Below, piece by piece: positions 14,394 to 20,694 of a stretch of DNA of 20,694 nucleotides. Within the stretch, counting starts at the first letter, position 1. The number at the start of each line of letters is the position of its first letter. The DNA lies in assembly GCA_964583605.1 (NCBI GenBank), contig CAZOWL010000079.1, forward strand, positions 1 to 20,694, given 5' to 3'. The DNA is from CAZOWL01 sp964583605. Its GTDB lineage: Bacteria; Pseudomonadota; Gammaproteobacteria; Chromatiales; Chromatiaceae. The position numbers and the translations under genes were made by a program. Under the pieces are notes generated by a model. That model did not search any database, was not told where the DNA came from, and saw nothing but the letters and a program-made list of their open reading frames with translations.

Positions 14394-15788
14394 TCAGAGA
14401 CCAAAGCCCCCCGGCGGCAGCCCCCCTGGAGGCAACCCCCCGCCGAGCAGTCCACCCGGCATCCGGCCGCGCATCGCCCGCATCATCTTCTGCATGTTTC
14501 CCTTCTTCATCATCTTCTGCATTCCGGTGAACTGCTTGAGTAGACGGTTCACATCCTGCACCTGTGTGCCCGAGCCCGCGGCGATACGCCGCCGGCGCGA
14601 GCCCTTGATGATGGCGGGGAAGGCGCGCTCCTCGGGGGTCATCGAATTGATGATCGCAAGCAGTTTGACAAGCTCCTTGTCGTTCACCTGGTCCCGCAGG
14701 TGAGATGGCAGTTGACCGGCGCCGGGCAGCTTGTCCATCAGGCTCGCCATGCCCCCGAGCTTGGTCATCTGCTCCAGCTGATCCTTGAAGTCGGTGAGGT
14801 CGAAGCCCTTGCCCTTATTAAGCTTCTTCATTAGGCGATCGGCCTTTTCCCGATCGACCTTGGACTGCACGTCCTCGACGAGGGAGACGACATCGCCCAT
14901 CCCGAGGATCCGCGAGGCGACGCGATCGGGGAAGAAGGGCTCCAGTGCCGAGGTCTTCTCGCCAGTGCCGAGGAACTTGATCGGTTTGCCGGTGACCTGG
15001 CGAATCGACAAGGCCGCGCCGCCCCGGGCATCGCCGTCGGTCTTGGTCAGGATCACGCCGGTCAAGGGCAAGGCGTCGCCAAAGGCCTTGGCGGTATTCA
15101 CCGCGTCCTGACCGGTCATCGAATCGACCACGAACAGCGTCTCGACGGGCGCGACAGCCGCATGCAACGCCTGGATCTCGGCCATCATGTCGGCATCGAC
15201 ATGCAGACGCCCTGCGGTATCGACGATCAGCACATCCCGGAAGCGCTTACGGGCGGCGTCGCGCGCCTCGCGAGCGATCGCGATCGGATTCTGATCGGGA
15301 CGACTCGGATGGAACTCGGCGCCGACCTCGGCAGCGACAGTCTTGAGCTGATCGATCGCGGCAGGCCGATAGACGTCACAGCTGACGACCATGACGGACT
15401 TGTGCTGGCGGTCCTTGAGAAGTCGCGCAAGCTTGCCGACGGTGGTGGTCTTGCCCGAGCCCTGAAGACCCGCCATCAGGACGACGGCCGGTGGCTGTGT
15501 GCTGAGATCGAGCTCGGCATTCGCCTCGCCCATCAGCTTGACAAGCTCGTCGTTGACGATCTTGATCAGCACCTGGCCCGGCGTGAGGCTCTTGGCAACG
15601 GACTCGCCCAAGGCCCTTGTGCGCACCTCGTCGATGAAGCTTCGCACCACCGGCAGCGCCACATCGGCCTCGAGCAGGGCCATCCGGACCTCGCGCAGCG
15701 CGTCCTTGATGTTGTCTTCGGTCAGGCGGCCTTGGCCGCGCAGCCCCTGCAGGACATTGGCGAAGCGGTCCTGGAGATTCTCGAACAT
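14394..15788 (-). CDS. ffh: Signal recognition particle protein Ffh (SRP54)
   Basis: A 464-residue SRP GTPase with the full NG-M layout. N domain 1-95; G domain with P-loop GLQGSGKT (107-114), DVYRPAAIDQLKT, DTAGR (190-194) and TKTDGDARGG (248-257); then the Met-rich M domain from about 300 with the RNA-binding SGTQVQDVNRLLKQF stretch and FTGMQKMMKKGNMQKMMRAMRG. With 4.5S RNA it delivers ribosomes making membrane proteins to FtsY and SecYEG. The C-terminus ends in GGGLPPGGLPPGGFGL, a short glycine-proline repeat tail typical of proteobacterial Ffh. The start at 15786-15788 has GAGGTG 3 bases upstream. rpsP is not next to it, unlike the frequent ffh-rpsP order. Divergent from ypjD, with which it shares a compact promoter region. 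Confidence 0.97.
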   Translation of the reverse strand: MFENLQDRFANVLQGLRGQGRLTEDNIKDALREVRMALLEADVALPVVRSFIDEVRTRALGESVAKSLTPGQVLIKIVNDELVKLMGEANAELDLSTQPPAVVLMAGLQGSGKTTTVGKLARLLKDRQHKSVMVVSCDVYRPAAIDQLKTVAAEVGAEFHPSRPDQNPIAIAREARDAARKRFRDVLIVDTAGRLHVDADMMAEIQALHAAVAPVETLFVVDSMTGQDAVNTAKAFGDALPLTGVILTKTDGDARGGAALSIRQVTGKPIKFLGTGEKTSALEPFFPDRVASRILGMGDVVSLVEDVQSKVDREKADRLMKKLNKGKGFDLTDFKDQLEQMTKLGGMASLMDKLPGAGQLPSHLRDQVNDKELVKLLAIINSMTPEERAFPAIIKGSRRRRIAAGSGTQVQDVNRLLKQFTGMQKMMKKGNMQKMMRAMRGRMPGGLLGGGLPPGGLPPGGFGL

Positions 15789-15856
15789 GGGTCACCTCGT
15801 GCTGTGCGCCGTCGGGCGCGGGCTCTTGGGCCAAAACTGTTCCGATTAGGGCGCCA

Positions 15857-15864
15857 ATTATAAA
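15857..15864. promoter_or_regulatory. Back-to-back -10 boxes between ffh and ypjD
   Basis: AATTATAAATG holds TATAAT on the minus strand (15857-15862, facing ffh) and TATAAA on the plus strand (15859-15864, facing ypjD). It is the most AT-rich spot in the 145-bp divergent gap. Neither direction has a strong -35 (CGCAAT for ffh and ACTGTT for ypjD at 17-bp spacing). Confidence 0.4.
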
Positions 15865-15933
15865 TGACGCACCACGGCAATTGCGCCAGGATGCCGTTTT
15901 CTGGCCGGGGTCTTTGTGCCATCATTCGCCGCC

Positions 15934-16755
15934 ATGACAAAGAACTTCATCGCGGTCGCCGTCGTCGTCCTCTATCTCGCCGGCGCATCCGTCATCGCCC
16001 TGCGGTTGTTCCGGCGCGAGCCGACCGCCGTGCTCGGCCGAGACCTCGGCCGCAACCTGGCCTTGGCTTTGGGCTTCGGAGGCCTGCTGCTGCACGGCTG
16101 GCTGCTGTTCGAGGCCATCTTCCGTGGCCCAGGGCTCAACCTTGCCTTCTTCAATGCCTTGTCGTTGACCTCCTGGACCGTGGTGGCCTTGCTCTTGGTC
16201 TCAAGCCTCACCAAGCCCGTGGAGAATCTTGGCATCGTGCTGCTGCCGCTGGCGGCCATCACGTTGGTCCTCGAGGCGAGCTATCCGAGCGTCAGCTTCA
16301 TGCGGCAGGCGGCGAGCTGGCCGCTGAAGTTCCATGTGCTCTTCTCAATGTTGGCCTACAGCCTCCTCACGCTAGCCAGCGTCCAGGCCATCCTGCTGGC
16401 CGTGCAAGACCACCAGCTGCGCACTCGCCACCCAGGCGGCTTCGTGCGTGCGCTGCCACCGCTACAGACGATGGAGAGTCTGCTCTTCGAGATGATCGGC
16501 GCCGGCTTCCTGCTGCTGACGCTGGCGCTGCTGAGCGGCTTCGCCTTCCTGGAAGACATGTTCGCGCAGCATCTGGTCCACAAGACAGTGCTGTCCTCGC
16601 TGGCCTGGCTGGTCTTCGGCGGGCTCCTACTCGGGCGGCTGCGTTATGGATGGCGGGGGCGCACGGCGATCATCTGGACCCTCAGCGGCTTCGTCATACT
16701 GATCCTCGCCTACTTCGGCAGCAAGGCGGTACTGGAGCTGATTCTGCATCGCTGA
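15934..16755 (+). CDS. ypjD: CcsA-like cytochrome c assembly membrane protein YpjD
   Basis: A 273-residue protein with about eight membrane segments, of the CcsA/ResC-like cytochrome c assembly family usually called YpjD. Conserved blocks are FHVLFSMLAYSLLTLASVQA in the middle, RALPPLQTMESLLF, GFAFLEDMFAQHLVHKTVLSSLAWLVFGGLLLGRLRYGWRG split over two helices, and AYFGSKAVLELIL at the end. His residues in the FHV and HLVHK segments are at the positions used for haem in CcsA relatives. YpjD genes sit next to ffh in many gammaproteobacteria, as here, divergently. The exact function is unproven; proposals include haem handling. The ATG at 15934 starts directly at the first helix but has no clear ribosome site; GTG at 15916 (GGGG 5 bases upstream) is an alternative adding six residues. 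Confidence 0.9.
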   Translation: MTKNFIAVAVVVLYLAGASVIALRLFRREPTAVLGRDLGRNLALALGFGGLLLHGWLLFEAIFRGPGLNLAFFNALSLTSWTVVALLLVSSLTKPVENLGIVLLPLAAITLVLEASYPSVSFMRQAASWPLKFHVLFSMLAYSLLTLASVQAILLAVQDHQLRTRHPGGFVRALPPLQTMESLLFEMIGAGFLLLTLALLSGFAFLEDMFAQHLVHKTVLSSLAWLVFGGLLLGRLRYGWRGRTAIIWTLSGFVILILAYFGSKAVLELILHR

Positions 16756-16770
16756 GCCGAGCGGTCGGCG

Positions 16771-17418
16771 TCAGTCTTCCTCCCATAGTGCACCATTTCG
16801 CCCGGCTTGAAGCGCCACCCAGCGCGGCAGGTCCTCGGGTCGATCCAGGTCCCAGAGCATGGGCAGCTCGAGCCAATCCCAGCTCAAGCCCTGCATTCGC
16901 CGGCGCGTGATAGCCGCGACCCGGTCGGTGCCCCAGGGCATCGCCCGGAAGAGCCGCTCCGAGGCCTCGCGTAGGCCGAGGAGGACATAGCCACCGTCCT
17001 CCGCTGGGCCAAGCACGGCGTCCCGCCCACCGAGAAGGGCGGCGACGGCCGCTTCGAGATAGCCCCGGTCGAGAAGCGGGCAGTCGGCACCGATCAGGAT
17101 CCGATACCGCGCCCGCCGGCCCGCATCGCGTGCCGCCGCCAAGAGTCGCGCGCCCAGATCGCCATCGCCCTGCCGATACAAGGCCAGTGGCCAGCGTACC
17201 GCCAGCGCCCGAAAGAGCTCATGGCGGGTATCCGGCGCACACCACAGCTCCAGTGGTGCAGGCGGGGCCGCTCCGAGCCTCCCGACCAGGCCCGCCAAGA
17301 GCTCAGCGTGCAGGGCGGCGGCTCGATCTGCGCCAAGGGCCGGAATCAGACGGGTCTTCACCTGCCCCGGGATGGGGGCCTTGGCGAAAATCAGGATCCG
17401 CACCGGGTCTAGTGACAC
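16771..17418 (-). CDS. TIGR04282/DUF2064 GT-A-fold nucleotidyltransferase-like protein
   Basis: A 215-residue protein with the GT-A start ILIFAKAPIPGQVKTRLIPALG, where K-x-P-x-x-G-x-x-KTRL is the nucleotide-binding loop of this group. It continues with LWCAPD, QGDGDLGARLLAAA, ILIGADCPLL (the metal/acid motif, Asp-Cys-Pro) and GPAEDGGYVLLGL, ending with LWDLDRPEDLPRW. TIGR04282 is named for arsenosugar biosynthesis glycosyltransferase, but many members lie outside arsenic clusters and their substrates are unknown; the fold also resembles CofC/MobA-type nucleotidyltransferases. The start is uncertain: I use GTG 17416-17418, since the conserved core starts five residues later; GTG 17403 is possible, and the ORF can extend to 17535 without conserved sequence. 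Divergent from a NahK-like kinase. No arsM or other arsenic gene is visible here. Confidence 0.78.
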   Translation of the reverse strand: MSLDPVRILIFAKAPIPGQVKTRLIPALGADRAAALHAELLAGLVGRLGAAPPAPLELWCAPDTRHELFRALAVRWPLALYRQGDGDLGARLLAAARDAGRRARYRILIGADCPLLDRGYLEAAVAALLGGRDAVLGPAEDGGYVLLGLREASERLFRAMPWGTDRVAAITRRRMQGLSWDWLELPMLWDLDRPEDLPRWVALQAGRNGALWEED

Positions 17419-17522
17419 CTTGCTGGGGCCCTGGCGTTGACGCGATACGCACAGTCTTTCAGACTTGATCGCCGGCGCGCAATGCCGAAACACCTCTGAG
17501 CCAACCGTCGCGGGCCGCCACG

Positions 17523-18629
17523 ATGAGCCAAGCACCGGTCGGCGAGTCGATGCCGATCCAGATCGCCGAGCGTTTTGCCATCCCGTCGCCGATTAGGGCC
17601 GTTCGCCCGCTCGGCACTGGACTCATCAATCGCACCTTCCTGGTCGAGACAGTCGGGCCCTCCTTTGTACTACAACGCATCAACGGCGAGGTCTTTCCCC
17701 GGCCGGATCGCATCCTTGCGAACCTGCATCGACTGACGGCCCATCTGCGCGCCTGCGGCCGCAGCCCGCTCACGATCCCGGCCCTTGTGCCGACTCATAG
17801 CAGCGGCCTCGGTGCCTGGGATGCAGACGGGTATCTGTGGCGGATGCTGGAGCTGGTGCCACGGGCACGCGTGCTCCCCAGACTCGAGACGCTCGAGCAA
17901 GCCACCGCGGTCGGCCACGCGCTCGGCCAGTTTCACCGCCTGTGCGCCGGCCTCGACCCGGACCAGCTGGCGATTACGCTACCGGGCTTTCACGTCACGC
18001 CGAGCTATCTCGACCGCCTAGGCTCGGTGGCCGCCGCACTCGATCCGCACGAGAAGATGCCAGCGGTGGCGGAGGCATTGGACTTCATCGGCGCGCGGCA
18101 AAGCCTGGCCGGCGTCCTGCAGGCGGCATGCGAGAATGGGCACCTCAGACGCCGTGTCGTTCACGGCGATCCGAAGCTCGACAACATCCTCTTCGACGAG
18201 CTCGGCCGGCAGGTGATCGGCCTGATCGATCTGGACACGGTCCAGCCCGGGCTGATCCACCATGATATCGGCGACTGCCTGCGCTCGGCCTGCAATCGAC
18301 ACGGCGAATCGGGCACCCTGGCCAGCTTCGATCTCGCTCTCTGCCGCGGCATCCTCCGGGCCTATGCCTGCGAGACGGAGGGGCTGCTCGAGGGGCGGGA
18401 GATCGCCCTGCTCTACGATGCGCTCCGCTTGATCCCCCTCGAGCTCGGGATCCGCTTCCTGACGGACCATCTCGAGGGCGATCGCTACTTCCGCGTCCGC
18501 GCGCGCGGCGAAAACCTGGACAAGGCTCAGATCCAGCTCGCGCTGGTCAGGGATATCGAGGCGAAGGAGCGGGAGACACGCGCGATCATCGAGGATTGTT
18601 TCGGCAGCAATGCTTCGAAAGAGCGATGA
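17523..18629 (+). CDS. APH-fold sugar kinase, N-acetylhexosamine 1-kinase-like
   Basis: A 368-residue kinase of the aminoglycoside phosphotransferase superfamily. N-lobe: GTGLINRTFLVET (31-43) and the segment FVLQRINGEVFPRPDRILANL (48-68 region), which resembles the LLQRINxxVF pattern of NahK-type N-acetylhexosamine 1-kinases. Catalytic loop: VVHGDPKLDNILFD with Asp216 and Asn221. Metal-binding loop: GLIDLDTVQPG with Asp236/Asp238. Such enzymes phosphorylate the anomeric carbon of free sugars for salvage into nucleotide sugars. Antibiotic resistance is not suggested. The ATG at 17523 is used; its ribosome site is weak, and a second ATG (residue 10) is possible. Divergent from the TIGR04282 protein across 104 bp. 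Substrate is not established. Confidence 0.8.
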   Translation: MSQAPVGESMPIQIAERFAIPSPIRAVRPLGTGLINRTFLVETVGPSFVLQRINGEVFPRPDRILANLHRLTAHLRACGRSPLTIPALVPTHSSGLGAWDADGYLWRMLELVPRARVLPRLETLEQATAVGHALGQFHRLCAGLDPDQLAITLPGFHVTPSYLDRLGSVAAALDPHEKMPAVAEALDFIGARQSLAGVLQAACENGHLRRRVVHGDPKLDNILFDELGRQVIGLIDLDTVQPGLIHHDIGDCLRSACNRHGESGTLASFDLALCRGILRAYACETEGLLEGREIALLYDALRLIPLELGIRFLTDHLEGDRYFRVRARGENLDKAQIQLALVRDIEAKERETRAIIEDCFGSNASKER

Positions 18630-18946
18630 TAGAAGGCGCCCGGTTCCGCTCGCACGGTTCTCCCCGGCAGTGCAACCGGTGCCGCCGCCGGCCTCTGCCT
18701 ACTAGGGGGAGATCTCCAGTCTAGGTTGCTTGAGCCTGGCCCCTTTGGACCCAAGCTCCCCCAGGGCGGCATCTTCAATGTCCAGCTCCAGCCCCTGGCG
18801 CCGGAGGACGTCCGTACCCTCGATGAGCTGTTCGATGTCGCCCTCGACCTCACCGACCAGCAGCAGGCCGAAGTGCAGATCGTCATCAGCGCACCGCAGC
18901 CCGACTGCAAGCTCGTTGAGCGCCTTCGGTCTGAGGGAAAATGATC
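18630..18946. other. Stretch with no gene I can identify
   Basis: The 399 bases between the kinase and the Uma2 gene hold no recognisable gene. Two mirror-image open frames overlap: plus 18726-18944 (72 codons from a TTG) with FNVQLQPLAPEDVRTLDELF, and the minus frame ending at 18702 with HFGLLLVGEVEGDIEQLIEG. Neither has a good ribosome site or a family I know, and third-position GC does not clearly favour one. It may be a gene remnant cut by the repeat element that begins at 18947. Confidence 0.4.
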
Positions 18947-18998
18947 CACCGCGAAGATCTCTCCATTCCTGCTTCGTGTTCTTGGTGTCTTCGTGGTG
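18947..18998. repeat. Inverted-repeat element A with CACGAAG-type ends
   Basis: CACCGCGAAGA (18947-18957) and TCTTCGTGGTG (18988-18998) pair at 10 of 11 positions around a 30-base interior containing CACGAAG-like repeats (minus strand: CACCACGAAGACACCAAG, then AACACGAAG). It has the same end sequence as element B downstream of the Uma2 gene. CACGAAG-rich repeats of this kind are dispersed in many bacterial genomes. Confidence 0.65.
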
Positions 18999-19028
18999 CA
19001 AGTCGAGAACGCCAAATAGGCAACCGCC

Positions 19029-19586
19029 ATGCAACATGCCTACAAGCAAACGCTTTACGAACAGCTCGAATCGCTGCCCGAGGGCTTGACGGGTGAACTC
19101 CTCAATGGGCAGTTGCATGCGCAACCGCGCCCATCCGGCCCGCATGGGCGCGCGAGCGTCGTACTGGATCGCATCATTGGCCGGAGCTATGACGATGGTG
19201 ACGGCCCGGGCGGCTGGTGGCTGTTCATCGAGCCCGAGGTGCACTTCGTGCGCGATGTCGAGGTCACGGTACCCGACCTCGCTGGCTGGCGACGGGTACG
19301 CATGCCGCGGATTCCGGAAGGGCACCGATTCGAGGTCGTCCCGGATTGGGTCTGCGAGATTCTGTCTCCGTCGACAGAGAGCAAGGACCGTGAGGTCAAG
19401 ATGCCCATCTACGCCCATTACGGCGTGGCCCATGCCTGGCTCGTCGACCCCAAGCGTCGCACCCTGGAGGCCTACGCACTCGCTGATGGCGAGTGGCACT
19501 TGCTGGCCGAGGCATCCGGAAACGACATCGTCGCGGTCGCGCCCTTCGAAGCGTTACAGCTCGATCTGGCTAACCTTTGGAGCTGA
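19029..19586 (+). CDS. Uma2-family (DUF820) putative restriction-type nuclease
   Basis: A 185-residue protein of the Uma2 family, which has a PD-(D/E)XK nuclease fold. The likely active-site set is Asp83 in VPDLAGW, Glu110 in DWVCEILSPST and Lys124 in REVKMPIYAHYGV, followed by the typical AHAWLVDPKRRTLEAY. N-terminal residues 13-40 (ESLPEGLTGELLNGQLHAQP) match the usual Uma2 opening. Uma2 proteins are abundant in cyanobacteria and other phototrophs, are often multicopy, and have no proven function; a nuclease or mobile-element-linked role is suggested. The ATG at 19029 has only AGG 8 bases upstream. The gene is closely bracketed by inverted-repeat elements A (30 bases before the start) and B (17 bases after the stop), so gain as a unit is plausible. 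Confidence 0.88.
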   Translation: MQHAYKQTLYEQLESLPEGLTGELLNGQLHAQPRPSGPHGRASVVLDRIIGRSYDDGDGPGGWWLFIEPEVHFVRDVEVTVPDLAGWRRVRMPRIPEGHRFEVVPDWVCEILSPSTESKDREVKMPIYAHYGVAHAWLVDPKRRTLEAYALADGEWHLLAEASGNDIVAVAPFEALQLDLANLWS

Positions 19587-19603
19587 AGCGGAATCGAATA
19601 TTT

Positions 19604-19670
19604 ACCACGAAGGGCAAGAAAAGCACGAAGGCCACGAAGAACAGATCGTTTGCTTCTTGCCCTTCGTGGT
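19604..19670. repeat. Inverted-repeat element B with 17-bp perfect arms
   Basis: ACCACGAAGGGCAAGAA (19604-19620) and TTCTTGCCCTTCGTGGT (19654-19670) are perfect complements with a 33-base spacer that contains two further CACGAAG copies (19624-19630 and 19633-19639). It can form a strong hairpin and may also terminate the Uma2 transcript. GNAT-like coding sequence begins shortly after its right arm. Confidence 0.85.
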
Positions 19671-19862
19671 GAGCCGAAGCAGTCCAAACGTGCCGGCCGC
19701 TCCGAGATCGCCGCCTTCAGTCTGGTGGTGGACGCGAAGGATGAATCGGCAGCAGCCTTCTACCGGCACCACAGCTTCATCGCCTTGCCCGACTCGCCGC
19801 TGACGCTGTTCCTGCCGTTGGCAACGGTACCACCGTCGTTCCGCGGTCTCGGGGCGAACTAG
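19671..19862 (+). pseudogene. C-terminal remnant of a GNAT acetyltransferase toxin (TacT/AtaT-like)
   Basis: The open frame ending at TAG 19860-19862 encodes RSEIAAFSLVVDAKDESAAAFYRHHSF and ALPDSPLTLFLPLATV, which is the C-terminal third of the TacT/AtaT-type GNAT toxins (pattern VxAKDExAxxFYxxxGFxxxPxxPLxLxLPL). The acetyl-CoA-binding motif and the N-terminal two thirds are missing, and no RHH antitoxin partner precedes it. The frame is open into element B upstream, so a read-through of 70 codons from a TTG exists, but it cannot be a functional enzyme. The gene seems to have been lost by insertion or recombination at element B. The usual toxin length is about 160-175 residues, of which about 55 remain. 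Confidence 0.78.
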
Positions 19863-19869
19863 CTGCCGC

Positions 19870-20292
19870 TTACATATTCGTGCTACGTCCCCTATTTCCT
19901 GCAGTTAGCTGAGTCCAGGACAGCCCCTCGACGGCTTGAAAATGTTCGTCGTAGGACAGCAGCTCCGCTCCCGTCTCCATGACATGGGCGGCAATCCAAA
20001 TGTCGTTGGTCGGTATCGGCCACCCCTTGCGTCTCAAGGCAACCGCTATGGTCGCGAATCGCTCCGCCGTCTCAAGCCCCAGCTCAAGTCGATCGGTGAA
20101 CGGCTCGGCCAAGAAATCCTCCAAGAGCGCCCGGTTCTCCGCAAACCGCTGACCGTATCGGAATCCGAACAGCAACTCGCCGACGACGACCACCGACATC
20201 AGAACCCGTTCGGAGCGACGTACCAAGTTCGATACATCCGGATCGCCGCGCATCAGCCGCGAGTAGGCGTTGGTGTCCAGCAGCACCTTCAC
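19870..20292 (-). CDS. vapC: PIN-domain ribonuclease toxin, VapC family
   Basis: A 140-residue PIN domain with all four acidic active-site residues: Asp6 (LLDTN), Glu39 (VVGELLFGF), Asp97 (TNDIWIAA) and Asp115 (LSYDEHF). VapC toxins are Mg-dependent RNases that cut tRNA or rRNA and stop growth until neutralised by the antitoxin. I start at GTG 20290-20292: it overlaps the antitoxin stop (GTGA) and has GGAG 8 bases upstream; a TTG two codons earlier is also in frame. Co-transcribed with the antitoxin, which is translated first, the standard order. The last residues TAGNRGRSTNM look non-conserved. Nothing in the sequence suggests loss of function. Confidence 0.92.
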   Translation of the reverse strand: MKVLLDTNAYSRLMRGDPDVSNLVRRSERVLMSVVVVGELLFGFRYGQRFAENRALLEDFLAEPFTDRLELGLETAERFATIAVALRRKGWPIPTNDIWIAAHVMETGAELLSYDEHFQAVEGLSWTQLTAGNRGRSTNM

Positions 20293-20552
20293 CGCCAAAA
20301 CTCCGGATCGATGTTCCTCAGGTCGGCCGCCGCGGCATCGAACGCCGCAGCTTCCTCGGCTGTCCAGGAGCCGATGTAGCGATCCAGGCGATCACCGACG
20401 CGTTGCGGGTCTGCGTGCTCGGGCTCTAGGCCGGCGCCACGTCGCATCAGCATCAAGGCAGCCTTGTTGAGTGAGGTGCGATGCTCTCTCGCGGTCCGCC
20501 GCAGCACGACTTCGAGATCGTCTTCGAGGGCACGGATGGTAAGTTGCTGCAT
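20289..20552 (-). CDS. vapB: VapB-type antitoxin (FitA-like ribbon-helix-helix)
   Basis: An 87-residue protein. The N-terminal part, MQQLTIRALEDDLEVVLR, followed by the helix AREHRTSLNKAALMLMRRG, is the FitA/VapB ribbon-helix-helix arrangement, with the beta-strand at residues 2-7 as DNA-binding element. The C-terminal half (DRLDRYIGSWTAEEAAAFDAAAADLRNIDPEFWR) is acidic and aromatic, the usual toxin-wrapping region. The ATG at 20550-20552 has GAGG 5 bases upstream; the ORF extends 23 codons further but would run through the operator. The 4-base overlap with vapC implies coupled translation. VapB-VapC complexes repress their own promoter, and a matching palindrome lies 26 bases upstream of the start. 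Confidence 0.85.
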   Translation of the reverse strand: MQQLTIRALEDDLEVVLRRTAREHRTSLNKAALMLMRRGAGLEPEHADPQRVGDRLDRYIGSWTAEEAAAFDAAAADLRNIDPEFWR

Positions 20553-20578
20553 AGACGCCTCATACCGCGAGCCAGAAC

Positions 20579-20595
20579 GACTCGTAGTATGAGTC
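20579..20595. promoter_or_regulatory. Candidate VapBC operator
   Basis: GACTCGTA-G-TATGAGTC is a 17-bp palindrome with 7 of 8 matching pairs, centred at 20587, 26 bases before the vapB ATG. Minus-strand CATACT and TATGAC around it could serve as -10. This is the expected place and style for an RHH autoregulatory operator. Confidence 0.55.
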
Positions 20596-20643
20596 ATATT
20601 GTCCACGAATGCCAGCTCCACAAGGTCTCGGGGGGGGGGGCAG

Positions 20644-20694
20644 GGTCAGGTCTTGTATCTTGCATCCCGGATTTTCCGGACGATACGACTGACC
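20644..20694. repeat. Nested inverted repeat at the right edge, possibly the end of a mobile element
   Basis: Three nested arm pairs share one centre: GGTCAG (20644-20649) / CTGACC (20689-20694), GTATC (20655-20659) / GATAC (20682-20686), and CCGGA (20667-20671) - TTT - TCCGG (20675-20679). Together they form one imperfect 51-base hairpin, cut by the window end. Such hairpins occur at ends of IS200/IS605-like elements and as REP sequences by RAYT genes. No transposase is visible. Confidence 0.5.

Noticed and set aside
17523..18629. Aminoglycoside-resistance phosphotransferase
   Set aside because: The QRINGEVF segment points to NahK-like sugar kinases; there is no resistance context.
18702..19499. 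A 265-codon minus-strand open frame
   Set aside because: Most of it is the mirror of the Uma2 gene, passes through repeat element A (HHEDTKNTKQ) and matches no family.
18971..19670. CACGAAG repeats as a CRISPR array
   Set aside because: The units are about 7-9 bp, irregularly spaced and arranged as inverted hairpins; there are no uniform repeats with spacers and no cas genes.

Overview
This window looks like chromosomal DNA from a high-GC gammaproteobacterium. The purple-sulfur-type Chromatiales fit best, but this is inferred from the gene content and protein style (Fpr, IbpA, Ffh, YpjD, a DUF502 protein and endonuclease III all read as gammaproteobacterial), not from a marker gene. No rRNA, tRNA, CRISPR array or phage module was seen.

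Layout. (1) 1-2435, minus strand: a MarR-family regulator cut by the left edge, with its own promoter and palindromic operator, downstream of an Atm1/HMT-type ABC exporter. (2) 2620-3908, plus strand: a small S24/LexA-fold protein that has lost its catalytic dyad, then a DUF502 membrane protein. (3) 3955-6025, minus strand: a protein-quality-control pair, the periplasmic protease DegP/HtrA and the small heat-shock protein IbpA; ibpA has a hairpin terminator and a 5' leader resembling a ROSE RNA thermometer. (4) 6255-9704, plus strand: an overlapping three-gene envelope cassette, a polyprenyl-phosphate GT2 glycosyltransferase, an ArnT-like GT39 transferase and a PAP2 phosphatase. (5) 9736-11855, minus strand: an FAD amine-oxidase-like protein and ferredoxin-NADP reductase (fpr). 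Divergent from fpr are an exported glutathione peroxidase and a CinA/MoaB-like protein (12019-13350, plus). (6) 13553-15788, minus strand: nth and ffh, with ypjD (CcsA-like cytochrome c assembly protein) divergent from ffh. (7) 16771-18629: a divergent pair, a TIGR04282/DUF2064 nucleotidyltransferase-like protein and a NahK-like sugar kinase.

From about 18630 to the right edge the window turns accessory. It holds an unassigned stretch, a Uma2-family nuclease gene bracketed by two inverted-repeat elements that share ACCACGAAG-type ends, the C-terminal stump of a GNAT toxin starting at the edge of one element, an intact VapBC-type toxin-antitoxin pair with a palindromic operator, an 11-G tract, and a nested inverted repeat running into the right edge.

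Most of the window is ordinary core genome. The points most worth following are the predicted RNA thermometer on ibpA, the GT2-GT39-PAP2 envelope cassette, the dead S24 protein, the kinase plus nucleotidyltransferase pair, and the repeat-bracketed Uma2/GNAT/VapBC region.
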